Source of the DNA: an uncultured Clostridium sp.
GTDB lineage: Bacteria > Bacillota > Clostridia > Peptostreptococcales > Peptostreptococcaceae
Length of the DNA: 7,049 nucleotides
Assembly (NCBI GenBank): GCA_937944945.1
Contig: CALEBD010000355.1
Span: 1-7,049, forward strand
Direction: 5' to 3'
This document shows, piece after piece, positions 1-6,308 of this stretch. The notes under the pieces were generated by a model. That model was not told the origin of the DNA. It saw only the letters and a program-made list of their open reading frames with translations, and did not search any database. Made by a program: the position numbers and the translations under genes. How positions within the stretch are numbered: position 1 is the first letter of the stretch; each line of letters starts with the position of its first letter.

Positions 1-40
1 TTAATTTGCAAAATATTTTTGAAGTGAAAAACTTAAGTAC

Positions 41-47
41 AAGGATG
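41..47 (+). promoter_or_regulatory. Ribosome binding site that sets the start of the first paralog
   Basis: AAGGATG followed by GTGAT lies upstream of the ATG at 57, with 11 bases between AAGGA and the ATG. The reading frame stays open upstream to a TTG at position 6, and there is an in-frame ATG at 45 that overlaps this site. The ATG at 57 is preferred because it has the ribosome binding site and because its product aligns from residue 1 with the neighbouring paralog (MAVVTG versus MASITG). Confidence 0.65.
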
Positions 48-56
48 GTGATTTTA

Positions 57-1550
57 ATGGCTGTTGTAACTGGTGCATTAATTTTTGATGCAGATAGAAG
101 TGGTGAAATCGACTTTAGAACTGACGGCGCTATAACTAATACACCTTTAGTTTTACAAAGTACTGATGGTAGTTTTAATACAGTCGCGACTTTAACTGAT
201 GGTGTCGGCGACTTTGAGTTTTTTAATGTACCTGCCGGAAATTACAAAATAAGTGTTGTTGATGGATATACAGGACCTATTACACCTAGCCCAGCAGACT
301 TTGCTACGGCTGCAAAACCCGAAAAAGAAATCACACAAGGCAAGGTCACCAGTTATAAAAATGTGCTGCCAGCAGACAGGCGTACAAAAGGAATGAACGC
401 ATTAAACGCAGTATTACCTACAACTTTATATATTACAGTAACTGAGGATGCTCCCCTAGATGATGTCTACTTTTATATAGGCCCTGCTTTATATAAAAAT
501 TATATATTAGATAAATGTAGTTCTTTATCACCTAATAATCTAATATCAGCTGGAGATAATGGGACATTTGGCGACGTCGAAATAGGTAGCGAGCCAAATA
601 GCGGTCCCACAACTAATCCATATAGTAATTCACCTCTTATGTCTGATTTTACATGGATTAAACAATCAAACGAAATCCCAATAGGAGATTACACTATTGG
701 AAATACAACAAAACCATATAATGAAAGTGAACTCTACGATTGGTGGAGATTATCCGACCACACGACAAGTATAGAAACAGGTAGAATTCAGATTGTAGGC
801 GGCAATAGTTCAAACAAGAAAGCTTTATCGACTACTGTAAATAACCTCGAAAAAAACACAACTTATTTATTTACAGCTTGGGTTGCAAGTTTAAATAAAA
901 ATCAATCTCCATCAGATTCCAAAGTAGGCGTGACAGTAGATGGTCTAGATACACATACTCCACTATATAGCAACTTAAACCACATGATAAGTACAGATCC
1001 TAAACTACCAATTTGGCAGGAGATAGGCGTTAAATTCAACACAGGCGAAAATACTTCAGTTTCGCTAAATATGTTAAGTGTAGCACCTATGTATTTTTTC
1101 GCTATTGATGATATTAAACTGAGAAAAGTTACAAACTTATGTAGAACTACTTCAGGTAGTGTATGTGATAATTTCTGCGTTACAAATTGCGTAAATAAAC
1201 ATTTAGCTTGTGTGGGCGATATTTTGACATTTAATATTTGTATATACAATACAAGTGAATTTAGTATGGGAAGTAATGACTATCCGATTATTTTTTCAAA
1301 TGTTTTATCTGATTGTGCTTGCTTTATTCCTAACACACTTTTACTAAACAATATGCCCTTAAGTTGTATAAATTTATGTAATATTAATCTAGGTATTTTT
1401 AGACCATATGAATTAAAAACAGTCGTCTTTAGTGCATTTATACAGTCTAATTTTCAAAGGCTACTAACGAGTTGTGCTAAGGTGATTTATATAGATTCAG
1501 ACTCAAATATTTGTTGTACTAATAACACGATAGCTATTATGATTTTATAA
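57..1550 (+). CDS. Leaderless SdrD-B / jelly-roll / DUF11-like surface-type protein (paralog A)
   Basis: A 497-residue protein with the domains of a Gram-positive adhesin. Residues about 3-70 form an SdrD-B/prealbumin-like unit: a DADRSGEID loop resembling a calcium-binding turn, then VLQSTDG and the typical NVPAGNYK ending. Residues 71-150 are a connecting segment. Residues about 158-355 look like a jelly-roll carbohydrate-binding-type domain, with WWRLSDH, NTTYLFTAWVA and a closing FFAIDDIKL. Residues about 372-497 resemble DUF11, with GDILTFNICIYN and INLGIFRPYELKTVVF. There is no signal peptide, transmembrane segment, LPXTG motif or cell-wall-binding repeat. Fourteen cysteines are present, thirteen of them in the C-terminal third. 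It is followed 38 bases later by a paralog (39 of the first 70 residues identical, hand count), with no terminator between them, so they are probably one operon. The promoter lies upstream of the window. Domain calls rest on motif recognition. The function is unknown; a structural protein of the spore or cell surface is one possibility. Confidence 0.85.
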   Translation: MAVVTGALIFDADRSGEIDFRTDGAITNTPLVLQSTDGSFNTVATLTDGVGDFEFFNVPAGNYKISVVDGYTGPITPSPADFATAAKPEKEITQGKVTSYKNVLPADRRTKGMNALNAVLPTTLYITVTEDAPLDDVYFYIGPALYKNYILDKCSSLSPNNLISAGDNGTFGDVEIGSEPNSGPTTNPYSNSPLMSDFTWIKQSNEIPIGDYTIGNTTKPYNESELYDWWRLSDHTTSIETGRIQIVGGNSSNKKALSTTVNNLEKNTTYLFTAWVASLNKNQSPSDSKVGVTVDGLDTHTPLYSNLNHMISTDPKLPIWQEIGVKFNTGENTSVSLNMLSVAPMYFFAIDDIKLRKVTNLCRTTSGSVCDNFCVTNCVNKHLACVGDILTFNICIYNTSEFSMGSNDYPIIFSNVLSDCACFIPNTLLLNNMPLSCINLCNINLGIFRPYELKTVVFSAFIQSNFQRLLTSCAKVIYIDSDSNICCTNNTIAIMIL

Positions 1551-1574
1551 CGAGTAAAAATCAAATTTATTTAA

Positions 1575-1580
1575 AAGGAG
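1575..1580 (+). promoter_or_regulatory. Strong ribosome binding site of paralog B
   Basis: AAGGAG followed by ATGA (close to the full AAGGAGGTGA consensus), with 8 bases to the ATG at 1589. It lies in the 38-base gap after paralog A. That gap holds no hairpin or clear promoter, which supports co-transcription with independent translation initiation. Confidence 0.8.
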
Positions 1581-1588
1581 ATGAGTTT

Positions 1589-3076
1589 ATGGCAAGTATA
1601 ACAGGATTGCTCATTTTCAATGTCAACAGAAGTGGATTAATCGACTTTGCAAATGATTCAGGAGTAGCAAATATACCGATAGTTTTACAAAGTACTGACG
1701 GCGACCTTAGGACAATTGCTACTTTTACTGATGATAGCGGTGAATATAAATTTTCTAATGTACCTCCTGGAAATTATAGAGTCGTTGTAGCAGATGGTTA
1801 TTCAAAAACTATTTTACCTATCCCTACTGATTTTGATGCTAATGCAAGAGCCTCATCACAAATTCAAGTGGCAAAAGTACCTAGCTATACATCTATAGCT
1901 CCAGAAAATCGAGTAGACGGTATGAATGCCTTAAATACGGTGACCTCGACTACTGTAAATCTAACTGTAACTTCTACTGTAGATGTATATGAGGCGGATT
2001 TTTTAATAGGGCCGGCTATATATCTAACCCAAACGCTAGAAAATTGTCTAATTGTATATCCCGACAATTTGATTAAGGTTGCTAGTAATGGGACATTTGG
2101 TGAAGTTTCACAAGGAAGTAGCCCTGACAGTGGACCTAGTAATAATCCATATCCAAATGACAATATTACTTCTTGTTTTAAGTTTACTAAGCAGACAAAC
2201 GAGCTTTTTAGAGGATATTATACGATTGGAAATACAATCTCTCCATATAGTGATGATTATAACTGGTGGAGGTTATCTGATCATTCAACAAGCACAGAAA
2301 CAGGACTGATGCAAATTGTAGGTGGAGATGGGTCAAACAATGCATCATTTTCAACTATTGTAAATAATCTCAATGAAAATACGACTTATTTATTTTCATT
2401 TTGGATAGCAAATATAGATAAAAGTCCAAACCAGATAAATTCAAAAGTAAGTGTATGTATAAAGGGGTTAAACGACTGTTGCACCTTATATAGTGATTAT
2501 GAACAAATATCTACTAATTCACATTTACCAATATGGCAACAAGTCAGCATAAAATTTAATACATGTTGTAATTCTTGTATTTCAATATGTATTTGTAGCC
2601 CAGTTTCTATGTATTATGCAGTAGACGATATAAGTTTAAATAGACTTTCAATAGCGTCATGTTCTTGTATGGCTAAATGCGCTTTATCTATTGCAAGCTG
2701 TGCAGATAGGTACACAACTTGTATAGGAGATATTATAAGATTTTCAGTAGCTATATCCAATAATACAAATACTATAATAGGTAATTCTTCTCGTGTTTTT
2801 TTATACAATAATTTATCTAAATCGGCTTCCTTTATTTTAGGAAGTCTGATTATAAATAATGTACAACTCCCTTATTACTTTGATATATACTGTATAGATT
2901 TGGGAGTGTTTAGCCCTTGTGAAGTCAAAACTATTTGTTTTGATGCTGTTGTAAATAATTGCTTTGTAAATCCAATTTATAATATATCTCAGATAGTTTA
3001 TAGGTATAATACACAAGTTTCAGATAATTATACTTATTGCTCAGATAGAAGTGATGTCGCTGTCTATATATGTTAA
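1589..3076 (+). CDS. Cysteine-rich SdrD-B / jelly-roll / DUF11-like surface-type protein (paralog B)
   Basis: A 495-residue paralog of the preceding gene with the same layout. The SdrD-B/prealbumin-like unit is at residues about 3-70 (NVNRSGLID, VLQSTDGD, NVPPGNYRVVV). The connecting segment includes VDGMNALNTV. The jelly-roll-like region is at about 158-350 (NWWRLSDHSTSTETG, NTTYLFSFWIAN, MYYAVDDISL). The DUF11-like C-terminus is at about 371-495 (CIGDIIRFSVAISNN, CIDLGVFSPCEVKTICF). It has 21 cysteines against 14 in paralog A. Several form the pattern TCCNSCISICIC at 325-336, at a place where paralog A has none, and the protein ends in Cys. No signal peptide, membrane segment or wall anchor is visible. 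The loop that is DADRSGEID in A has Asn in place of two of the Asp residues here, so any calcium binding may be weaker. The duplication is best conserved at the N-terminus, while the cysteine-rich parts have diverged. Function is unknown; disulphide-linked assembly is an inference from composition. Confidence 0.85.
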   Translation: MASITGLLIFNVNRSGLIDFANDSGVANIPIVLQSTDGDLRTIATFTDDSGEYKFSNVPPGNYRVVVADGYSKTILPIPTDFDANARASSQIQVAKVPSYTSIAPENRVDGMNALNTVTSTTVNLTVTSTVDVYEADFLIGPAIYLTQTLENCLIVYPDNLIKVASNGTFGEVSQGSSPDSGPSNNPYPNDNITSCFKFTKQTNELFRGYYTIGNTISPYSDDYNWWRLSDHSTSTETGLMQIVGGDGSNNASFSTIVNNLNENTTYLFSFWIANIDKSPNQINSKVSVCIKGLNDCCTLYSDYEQISTNSHLPIWQQVSIKFNTCCNSCISICICSPVSMYYAVDDISLNRLSIASCSCMAKCALSIASCADRYTTCIGDIIRFSVAISNNTNTIIGNSSRVFLYNNLSKSASFILGSLIINNVQLPYYFDIYCIDLGVFSPCEVKTICFDAVVNNCFVNPIYNISQIVYRYNTQVSDNYTYCSDRSDVAVYIC

Positions 3077-3135
3077 TCTTAAACCTTAGTGATATAGTGT
3101 CTATATAAAATCAGCATTAAAGTTTATTATATAAA

Positions 3136-3164
3136 AAGGCTGTAGAAGTATAATCTACAGTCTT
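3136..3164 (+). terminator. Probable terminator hairpin after the paralog pair
   Basis: GGCTGTAGA (3138-3146) pairs with TCTACAGTC (3154-3162), including one G-U pair, around a 7-base loop. Two flanking A-T pairs extend the stem to 11 base pairs. It lies about 60 bases after the stop codon of paralog B. The downstream T-run is short (CTTGTAG), so termination may be weak and some read-through into the next gene is possible. Confidence 0.5.
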
Positions 3165-3218
3165 GTAGTATGTGTTATAAAAAAATTACGCAAGTTTGTA
3201 AACTCCCCTCTCTTCATT

Positions 3219-3225
3219 CTCCTCA
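3219..3225 (+). promoter_or_regulatory. CT-rich tract complementary to the downstream ribosome binding site
   Basis: CTCCTCA is exactly complementary to TGAGGAG at 3278-3284, the ribosome binding site of the 696-codon gene. Wobble and A-T pairs extend the match to about 11 base pairs (3217-3227 with 3276-3286). It could mask the site, but only in transcripts starting upstream of it; a transcript from the -10 candidate at 3234 would lack it. A chance match is possible because the CT-rich stretch (3203-3224) is of low complexity. Confidence 0.25.
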
Positions 3226-3230
3226 GTTTG

Positions 3231-3239
3231 TGATACAAT
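3231..3239 (+). promoter_or_regulatory. Extended -10 promoter candidate for the 696-codon gene
   Basis: TGA followed by TACAAT matches the extended -10 form TGnTATAAT with one mismatch. The expected -35 position (about 3211-3216, TCTTCA) is a poor match to TTGACA, which is tolerated in extended -10 promoters. Transcription would start near 3246, leaving a 5' leader of about 48 bases. The GATACAAT string is also close to the -10 element of sporulation sigma-E/K promoters, but no matching -35 was seen. Confidence 0.4.
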
Positions 3240-3251
3240 ATAAAAGGCTCA

Positions 3252-3263
3252 TCCAAATTTGGA
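3252..3263. promoter_or_regulatory. Perfect 12-base palindrome, possible operator
   Basis: TCCAAATTTGGA is fully self-complementary and lies just downstream of the predicted transcription start. This is a usual place for a repressor operator. It has no loop, so it is a better candidate for dimeric protein binding to DNA than for an RNA hairpin. No regulator gene is in the window. Confidence 0.3.
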
Positions 3264-3277
3264 CGGGTTTAATATAT

Positions 3278-3285
3278 TGAGGAGG
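3278..3285 (+). promoter_or_regulatory. Strong ribosome binding site of the 696-codon gene
   Basis: TGAGGAGG lies 8 bases before the ATG at 3294, an almost ideal match and spacing. It fixes the start codon and suggests efficient translation. Confidence 0.85.
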
Positions 3286-3293
3286 AAACATTA

Positions 3294-5384
3294 ATGAGTT
3301 TTTTTAAAGATTTATTTTCATCTTTATCTTCTAACAAGACTTCTGAAAAACCCTCTCAAAACACAGAACTTTTAACTAACAGCGCAAAGAGAGTTATTCC
3401 TTCTATTGCAGATTATTCTTACAGAAATACAGGCTTAAACACCATGACTTTCGAGGATTTAAAAGATTTACTTAAAAATGATGTGTTTGAGAAAAAGCTA
3501 AATCGTGCATGTGGCGACAATATCGTATATACTGATATGTTAAAAAAAGACATAGTTTATTATTACAACCTTATGGATGATTTAAACGACCATATTTGCT
3601 CGATTTTAACACATAGAAGATTGCTTAGTGTAGATGAGTGGATGGATATATTCTCTGATATGCAGAGAAAAAACCTTATACACAATATTTATGAGGCTAA
3701 AAATAGCGACATATTAGACGATTATAAGTACATATATGGAGATGATTTAATACGTAGATTAGAAAGCGACTACACTTGGATGTATATAAATTCGAGTTTA
3801 CTGCTTGGTTGTGTAAGTGCAATTTATGAAAAACCACACTTTGGACATGATTTATTCGACAGCTCGTCAGAAGTTGTTGTAGACGAAATCAACAAATGTT
3901 GTGAAAACTGGACTGCACATTTCTTCTCGCTAAAATCATCTACTTCAAACTCAAACAAAAGAAATATCCAAAATGCGAAATCTTATGATTCTTACGATTC
4001 TTCTTATAAAGCAGAAGAGAAACCTTGTGAACCAGTATGTGAAATTGTAAAAGAAGTTGCAGAAGAAATAAGCACATCAAACGCTTTTGAGGAGATTTTT
4101 GAAGAAGTTTATAAAGAAAGAATAGTAGAGACAGAAGTTTCAAAAGACGATTTCAAAGAAGATACTTATAAAGATATCTACAAAGAAAATACATACGATT
4201 TTTATGAAACAGAAACTGCTAACACTGATTTAGAAGATGATTTTAAAGAAGTTTATGAAACACAATCTTGTGAAATAGATTTTGAAAATAAAGTTGATTC
4301 ATTAGATACAACTGAGAAATATTTATGTGAAGAAGTTTATGAAGAAAAAGCTGTTGAGGCTGTTCAAGTAGCAGAAGTGAAAGTTGCCGAAGTTGTGAAA
4401 TTAGCAGAAGTTAAAGTGTTTGAGACGAGTACACAAACTGTAGAAGATACATTTGAAGATACGTTTAACGAGACTTACTCACAAACTTACGCAAGCGAGA
4501 CTTATATAAACAAAGAGGCACCTTCTATACTTCAAAAATGTGAAGAAGACGAAATAGTTGAAAATAGCTTTGCATTTTTAGAAGATGACGACGAACTTGT
4601 TGTAGCTGATTCAGTCATTAAAAAATACGAAGACTTCGACCCAATTGAAGAAGATTTTGAAATAGCTGAAACTGGAGAATATGCTGAGTCTGAAGGACAT
4701 GTAGACACTGTCAATACTGTTGATGTATCTGTCGATGAGCCTTCTGAAATAGAAACTTCAGAATCTAGTTATTATGAAGAAGATAAAGCTGATTTAGAAA
4801 ATAATACAGAACACTTGTTGAGTGAAGATGCGAAAAACGCAATTTGGCATATTGTCCAACAATCGTTTAAATATACTGATTTCAGTGCATCTACTTATCA
4901 AGATTTTCAAGATTTTATGAATAAAAACGTATTTGATAAAAAACTAAATCGACTTAATTGTGATATTAGAAGGTATTCAGACGATCTTAAAAAGAATATC
5001 TTATACTACTACAATCTAATTGAAGATTTAAAATATCATCTTCACTGTCTTATAACGAATAAACAACTTATAAAAGTGGATAAATGGATGGAAGAGTTCG
5101 GTAAATTGCAAATTGCAAACAGAGTACACGAAATAGCAGGCACACCAAACGCCGATATTTTAGAGACTTATGACAAAATAGCAGTCCAAAATCTAGTTTC
5201 TAGCTTAGAGAGAGACTACACTTGGATGTATCTAAGCTCGAACTTATGGCTTGGATGTATATATGCAATATACGAATATCCAGAATTTGCACCAGCTCTA
5301 TTTGCAGAACCTGCAGGCTGTATAGTTGATGAGGTTATGTATGAATGTGACGACGTTATGATAAATTGGAGATCTGGGAGATAA
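3294..5384 (+). CDS. Unrecognised 696-residue protein: duplicated domain around an acidic linker
   Basis: I do not recognise this family. It has three parts. Residues 31-206 and 513-692 are two copies of one mostly helical, Tyr/Trp-rich domain. Residues 31-200 align with 513-682 without a gap (constant offset 482), with about 73 of 170 identical by hand count. The best shared blocks are VF-E/D-KKLNR, YYYNL, VD-x-WM and DYTWMY followed by LGC and AIYE. Residues about 207-512 are a Glu/Asp-rich, proline-poor linker with imperfect repeats such as DDFKE, EVYE and VAEVK, probably disordered or partly coiled. The N-terminus (MSFFKDLFSSL) could be a short amphipathic helix. There is no signal peptide or transmembrane segment, so a cytoplasmic or membrane-peripheral location is likely. 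It is a single-gene unit with its own promoter candidate and terminator, convergent with the cas operon. The layout suggests a scaffold or bridging protein with two equivalent binding ends, but that is inference. Confidence 0.9.
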   Translation: MSFFKDLFSSLSSNKTSEKPSQNTELLTNSAKRVIPSIADYSYRNTGLNTMTFEDLKDLLKNDVFEKKLNRACGDNIVYTDMLKKDIVYYYNLMDDLNDHICSILTHRRLLSVDEWMDIFSDMQRKNLIHNIYEAKNSDILDDYKYIYGDDLIRRLESDYTWMYINSSLLLGCVSAIYEKPHFGHDLFDSSSEVVVDEINKCCENWTAHFFSLKSSTSNSNKRNIQNAKSYDSYDSSYKAEEKPCEPVCEIVKEVAEEISTSNAFEEIFEEVYKERIVETEVSKDDFKEDTYKDIYKENTYDFYETETANTDLEDDFKEVYETQSCEIDFENKVDSLDTTEKYLCEEVYEEKAVEAVQVAEVKVAEVVKLAEVKVFETSTQTVEDTFEDTFNETYSQTYASETYINKEAPSILQKCEEDEIVENSFAFLEDDDELVVADSVIKKYEDFDPIEEDFEIAETGEYAESEGHVDTVNTVDVSVDEPSEIETSESSYYEEDKADLENNTEHLLSEDAKNAIWHIVQQSFKYTDFSASTYQDFQDFMNKNVFDKKLNRLNCDIRRYSDDLKKNILYYYNLIEDLKYHLHCLITNKQLIKVDKWMEEFGKLQIANRVHEIAGTPNADILETYDKIAVQNLVSSLERDYTWMYLSSNLWLGCIYAIYEYPEFAPALFAEPAGCIVDEVMYECDDVMINWRSGR

Positions 5385-5388
5385 TTTT

Positions 5389-5418
5389 AGGGGACTGGGA
5401 GCAGTCCTCTTTATTTTT
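5389..5418 (+). terminator. Intrinsic terminator of the 696-codon gene
   Basis: GGACTG (5392-5397) pairs with CAGTCC (5402-5407) around the loop GGAG. Three outer pairs (A-T, G-C and G-U) extend the stem to 9 base pairs, followed by TTTATTTTTT. It starts 4 bases after the stop codon and fills the 38-base gap between the two convergent transcription units. On the minus strand no T-run follows the stem, so it should work mainly for the + strand gene. Confidence 0.85.
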
Positions 5419-5422
5419 TGGA

Positions 5423-6034
5423 TTATTTTATACATATATTTTTATAACAACAATCTATGCATCTTGCCTTTGATGGTGTTGCTTTTGGGAAAAATCCTTG
5501 CATTACTTTAAAATACTCTTTTATATTCTTTTTAAGTTTAGAAATATCCTTTTCTTCTACACTAAATTCTTTTACTAAATTTGAGCTTCTTGTATAAACT
5601 AAAAAACATTTTTCAACTTTACAATCATACATTTCTTCTATCATCAGTGCATACATCAACATCTGCTCTTTATATGTCTTATACAACACTTCATCAAACT
5701 TGGCAAATTTATAATCCAAAGGTGCCATAGTATTATCATTTAATGTAAGTACTTCATCGACTATTCCCTTAATTTTATATTTTTTAGAGTATAAATCCAC
5801 ATTTATTTTTTTATCTATTGCACCAAGTTTTTTACGTAGATACTTCTTATTTTCATTCTCTTTTCTAGAGTGAATCTCTCTCCCCTTTTGAACTTTAAAT
5901 CTATTTTCTTCAAATTGGGGTATATTTAAACATTTCATATAATAGATAAACCTTTTACAATAGTTAAATTCAATTAATTCAGATGGTGTAATATAATAAT
6001 CAAATTCATCAAAAAAACTTTGAGATGATTTCAT
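5423..6034 (-). CDS. cas4: CRISPR-associated exonuclease Cas4
   Basis: Cas4 of 203 residues, a RecB-family nuclease with an iron-sulphur cluster. In CRISPR adaptation such proteins work with Cas1-Cas2 to trim pre-spacers and help select PAM and orientation. The four cluster cysteines are present: C26 (FNYCKRF) and a C-terminal set C192, C195 and C201 (RCIDCCYKNIC). The RecB nuclease residues follow the family order: H55 (GREIH), D93 (GIVDEV), D107-x-K109 (LDYKF) and the QxxxY motif Q124/Y128 (EQMLMY). All look intact, and the length is normal for the family. The ATG at 6034 is chosen because AAGGAG lies 10 bases upstream; an in-frame TTG at 6055 would give a longer protein but has no such site. 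The start overlaps the 3' end of cas2 by 26 bases, so translation is probably coupled. It is the last visible gene of the operon. Confidence 0.92.
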   Translation of the reverse strand: MKSSQSFFDEFDYYITPSELIEFNYCKRFIYYMKCLNIPQFEENRFKVQKGREIHSRKENENKKYLRKKLGAIDKKINVDLYSKKYKIKGIVDEVLTLNDNTMAPLDYKFAKFDEVLYKTYKEQMLMYALMIEEMYDCKVEKCFLVYTRSSNLVKEFSVEEKDISKLKKNIKEYFKVMQGFFPKATPSKARCIDCCYKNICIK

Positions 6035-6308
6035 CAGTAACCAGCTCCTTATCAAAAACTTGTCCTATTAATCCAGCTTGATTTAATCCCTTTTTACTCA
6101 TTGGAAATATATATACAGAATCCTTATCCAAGTCTATTATATCCTCCATTTTTAACTTAAGTTCGTCAAAATCATTTTCTTCTATTTCACCTAAAAATAC
6201 ACTTTTCTGAACTCTATATAGACCTACATTTTTACATGCCTTGATTGCATTTCGTCTGATTTTATTGCTTGAAATATCATAAACTACCCATACCAACAAA
6301 TCAATCAT
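6009..6308 (-). CDS. cas2: CRISPR-associated protein Cas2
   Basis: Cas2 of 99 residues, the small ferredoxin-fold protein whose dimer bridges two Cas1 dimers in the spacer-integration complex. The family hallmarks are all present: the first-strand VWVVYDIS with the conserved Asp (D11 here), RVQKSVFLGEI after the first helix, and DSVYIFPM near the C-terminus. The ATG at 6308 overlaps the end of cas1 by 8 bases. However, the purine tract AAAAGGGG (6316-6309 on the minus strand) directly abuts this ATG. It would suit a TTG at 6299 (9-base spacing) better, giving a 96-residue protein with the Asp at position 8, as is usual in the family. The start is therefore uncertain by three codons. The 3' end overlaps cas4. 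Confidence 0.93.
   Translation of the reverse strand: MIDLLVWVVYDISSNKIRRNAIKACKNVGLYRVQKSVFLGEIEENDFDELKLKMEDIIDLDKDSVYIFPMSKKGLNQAGLIGQVFDKELVTDEIISKFF
6045..6050 (-). promoter_or_regulatory. Ribosome binding site that decides the cas4 start
   Basis: On the minus strand AAGGAG lies inside the end of cas2, 10 bases before the ATG at 6034. It supports that ATG over the upstream in-frame TTG at 6055. Confidence 0.75.

Noticed and set aside
6..56. Extension of paralog A to a TTG at position 6, which adds a hydrophobic-looking MVILMAVV stretch
   Set aside because: The added segment is not a proper signal peptide (no hydrophobic core of sufficient length and no cleavage site). The ATG at 57 has a ribosome binding site and aligns with the start of paralog B.
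902..2808. Antisense and out-of-frame open frames of 64-115 residues inside the two paralog genes
   Set aside because: They lie in the shadow of well-supported coding frames, lack ribosome binding sites and recognisable motifs, and have compositions expected from antisense reading.
3193..3204. Short inverted repeat AGTTT-GT-AAACT in the intergenic region
   Set aside because: Five-base arms of AT-rich sequence with a 2-base centre are expected by chance in such DNA and cannot form a stable hairpin.
4354..4425. VAEVK-type repeats considered as a CRISPR-like or tandem DNA repeat
   Set aside because: The units are short, imperfect and in frame within the coding region. They reflect protein low complexity, not an array.
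3940..4714. Minus-strand open frames opposite the acidic linker (Leu/Phe-rich and Ser-rich)
   Set aside because: They are antisense products of a repetitive GAA/GAT-rich coding region; the apparent hydrophobic or Ser-rich composition follows directly from that.
3294..5384. Assignment of the 696-residue protein as a CRISPR effector or accessory protein because it adjoins the cas genes
   Set aside because: It is on the opposite strand with its own promoter candidate and terminator, and shows no nuclease, helicase or RNA-binding motifs. Proximity alone does not support the link.
6034..6055. Longer cas4 start at the TTG codon at 6055
   Set aside because: No ribosome binding site lies at suitable spacing, whereas the ATG at 6034 has AAGGAG 10 bases upstream.
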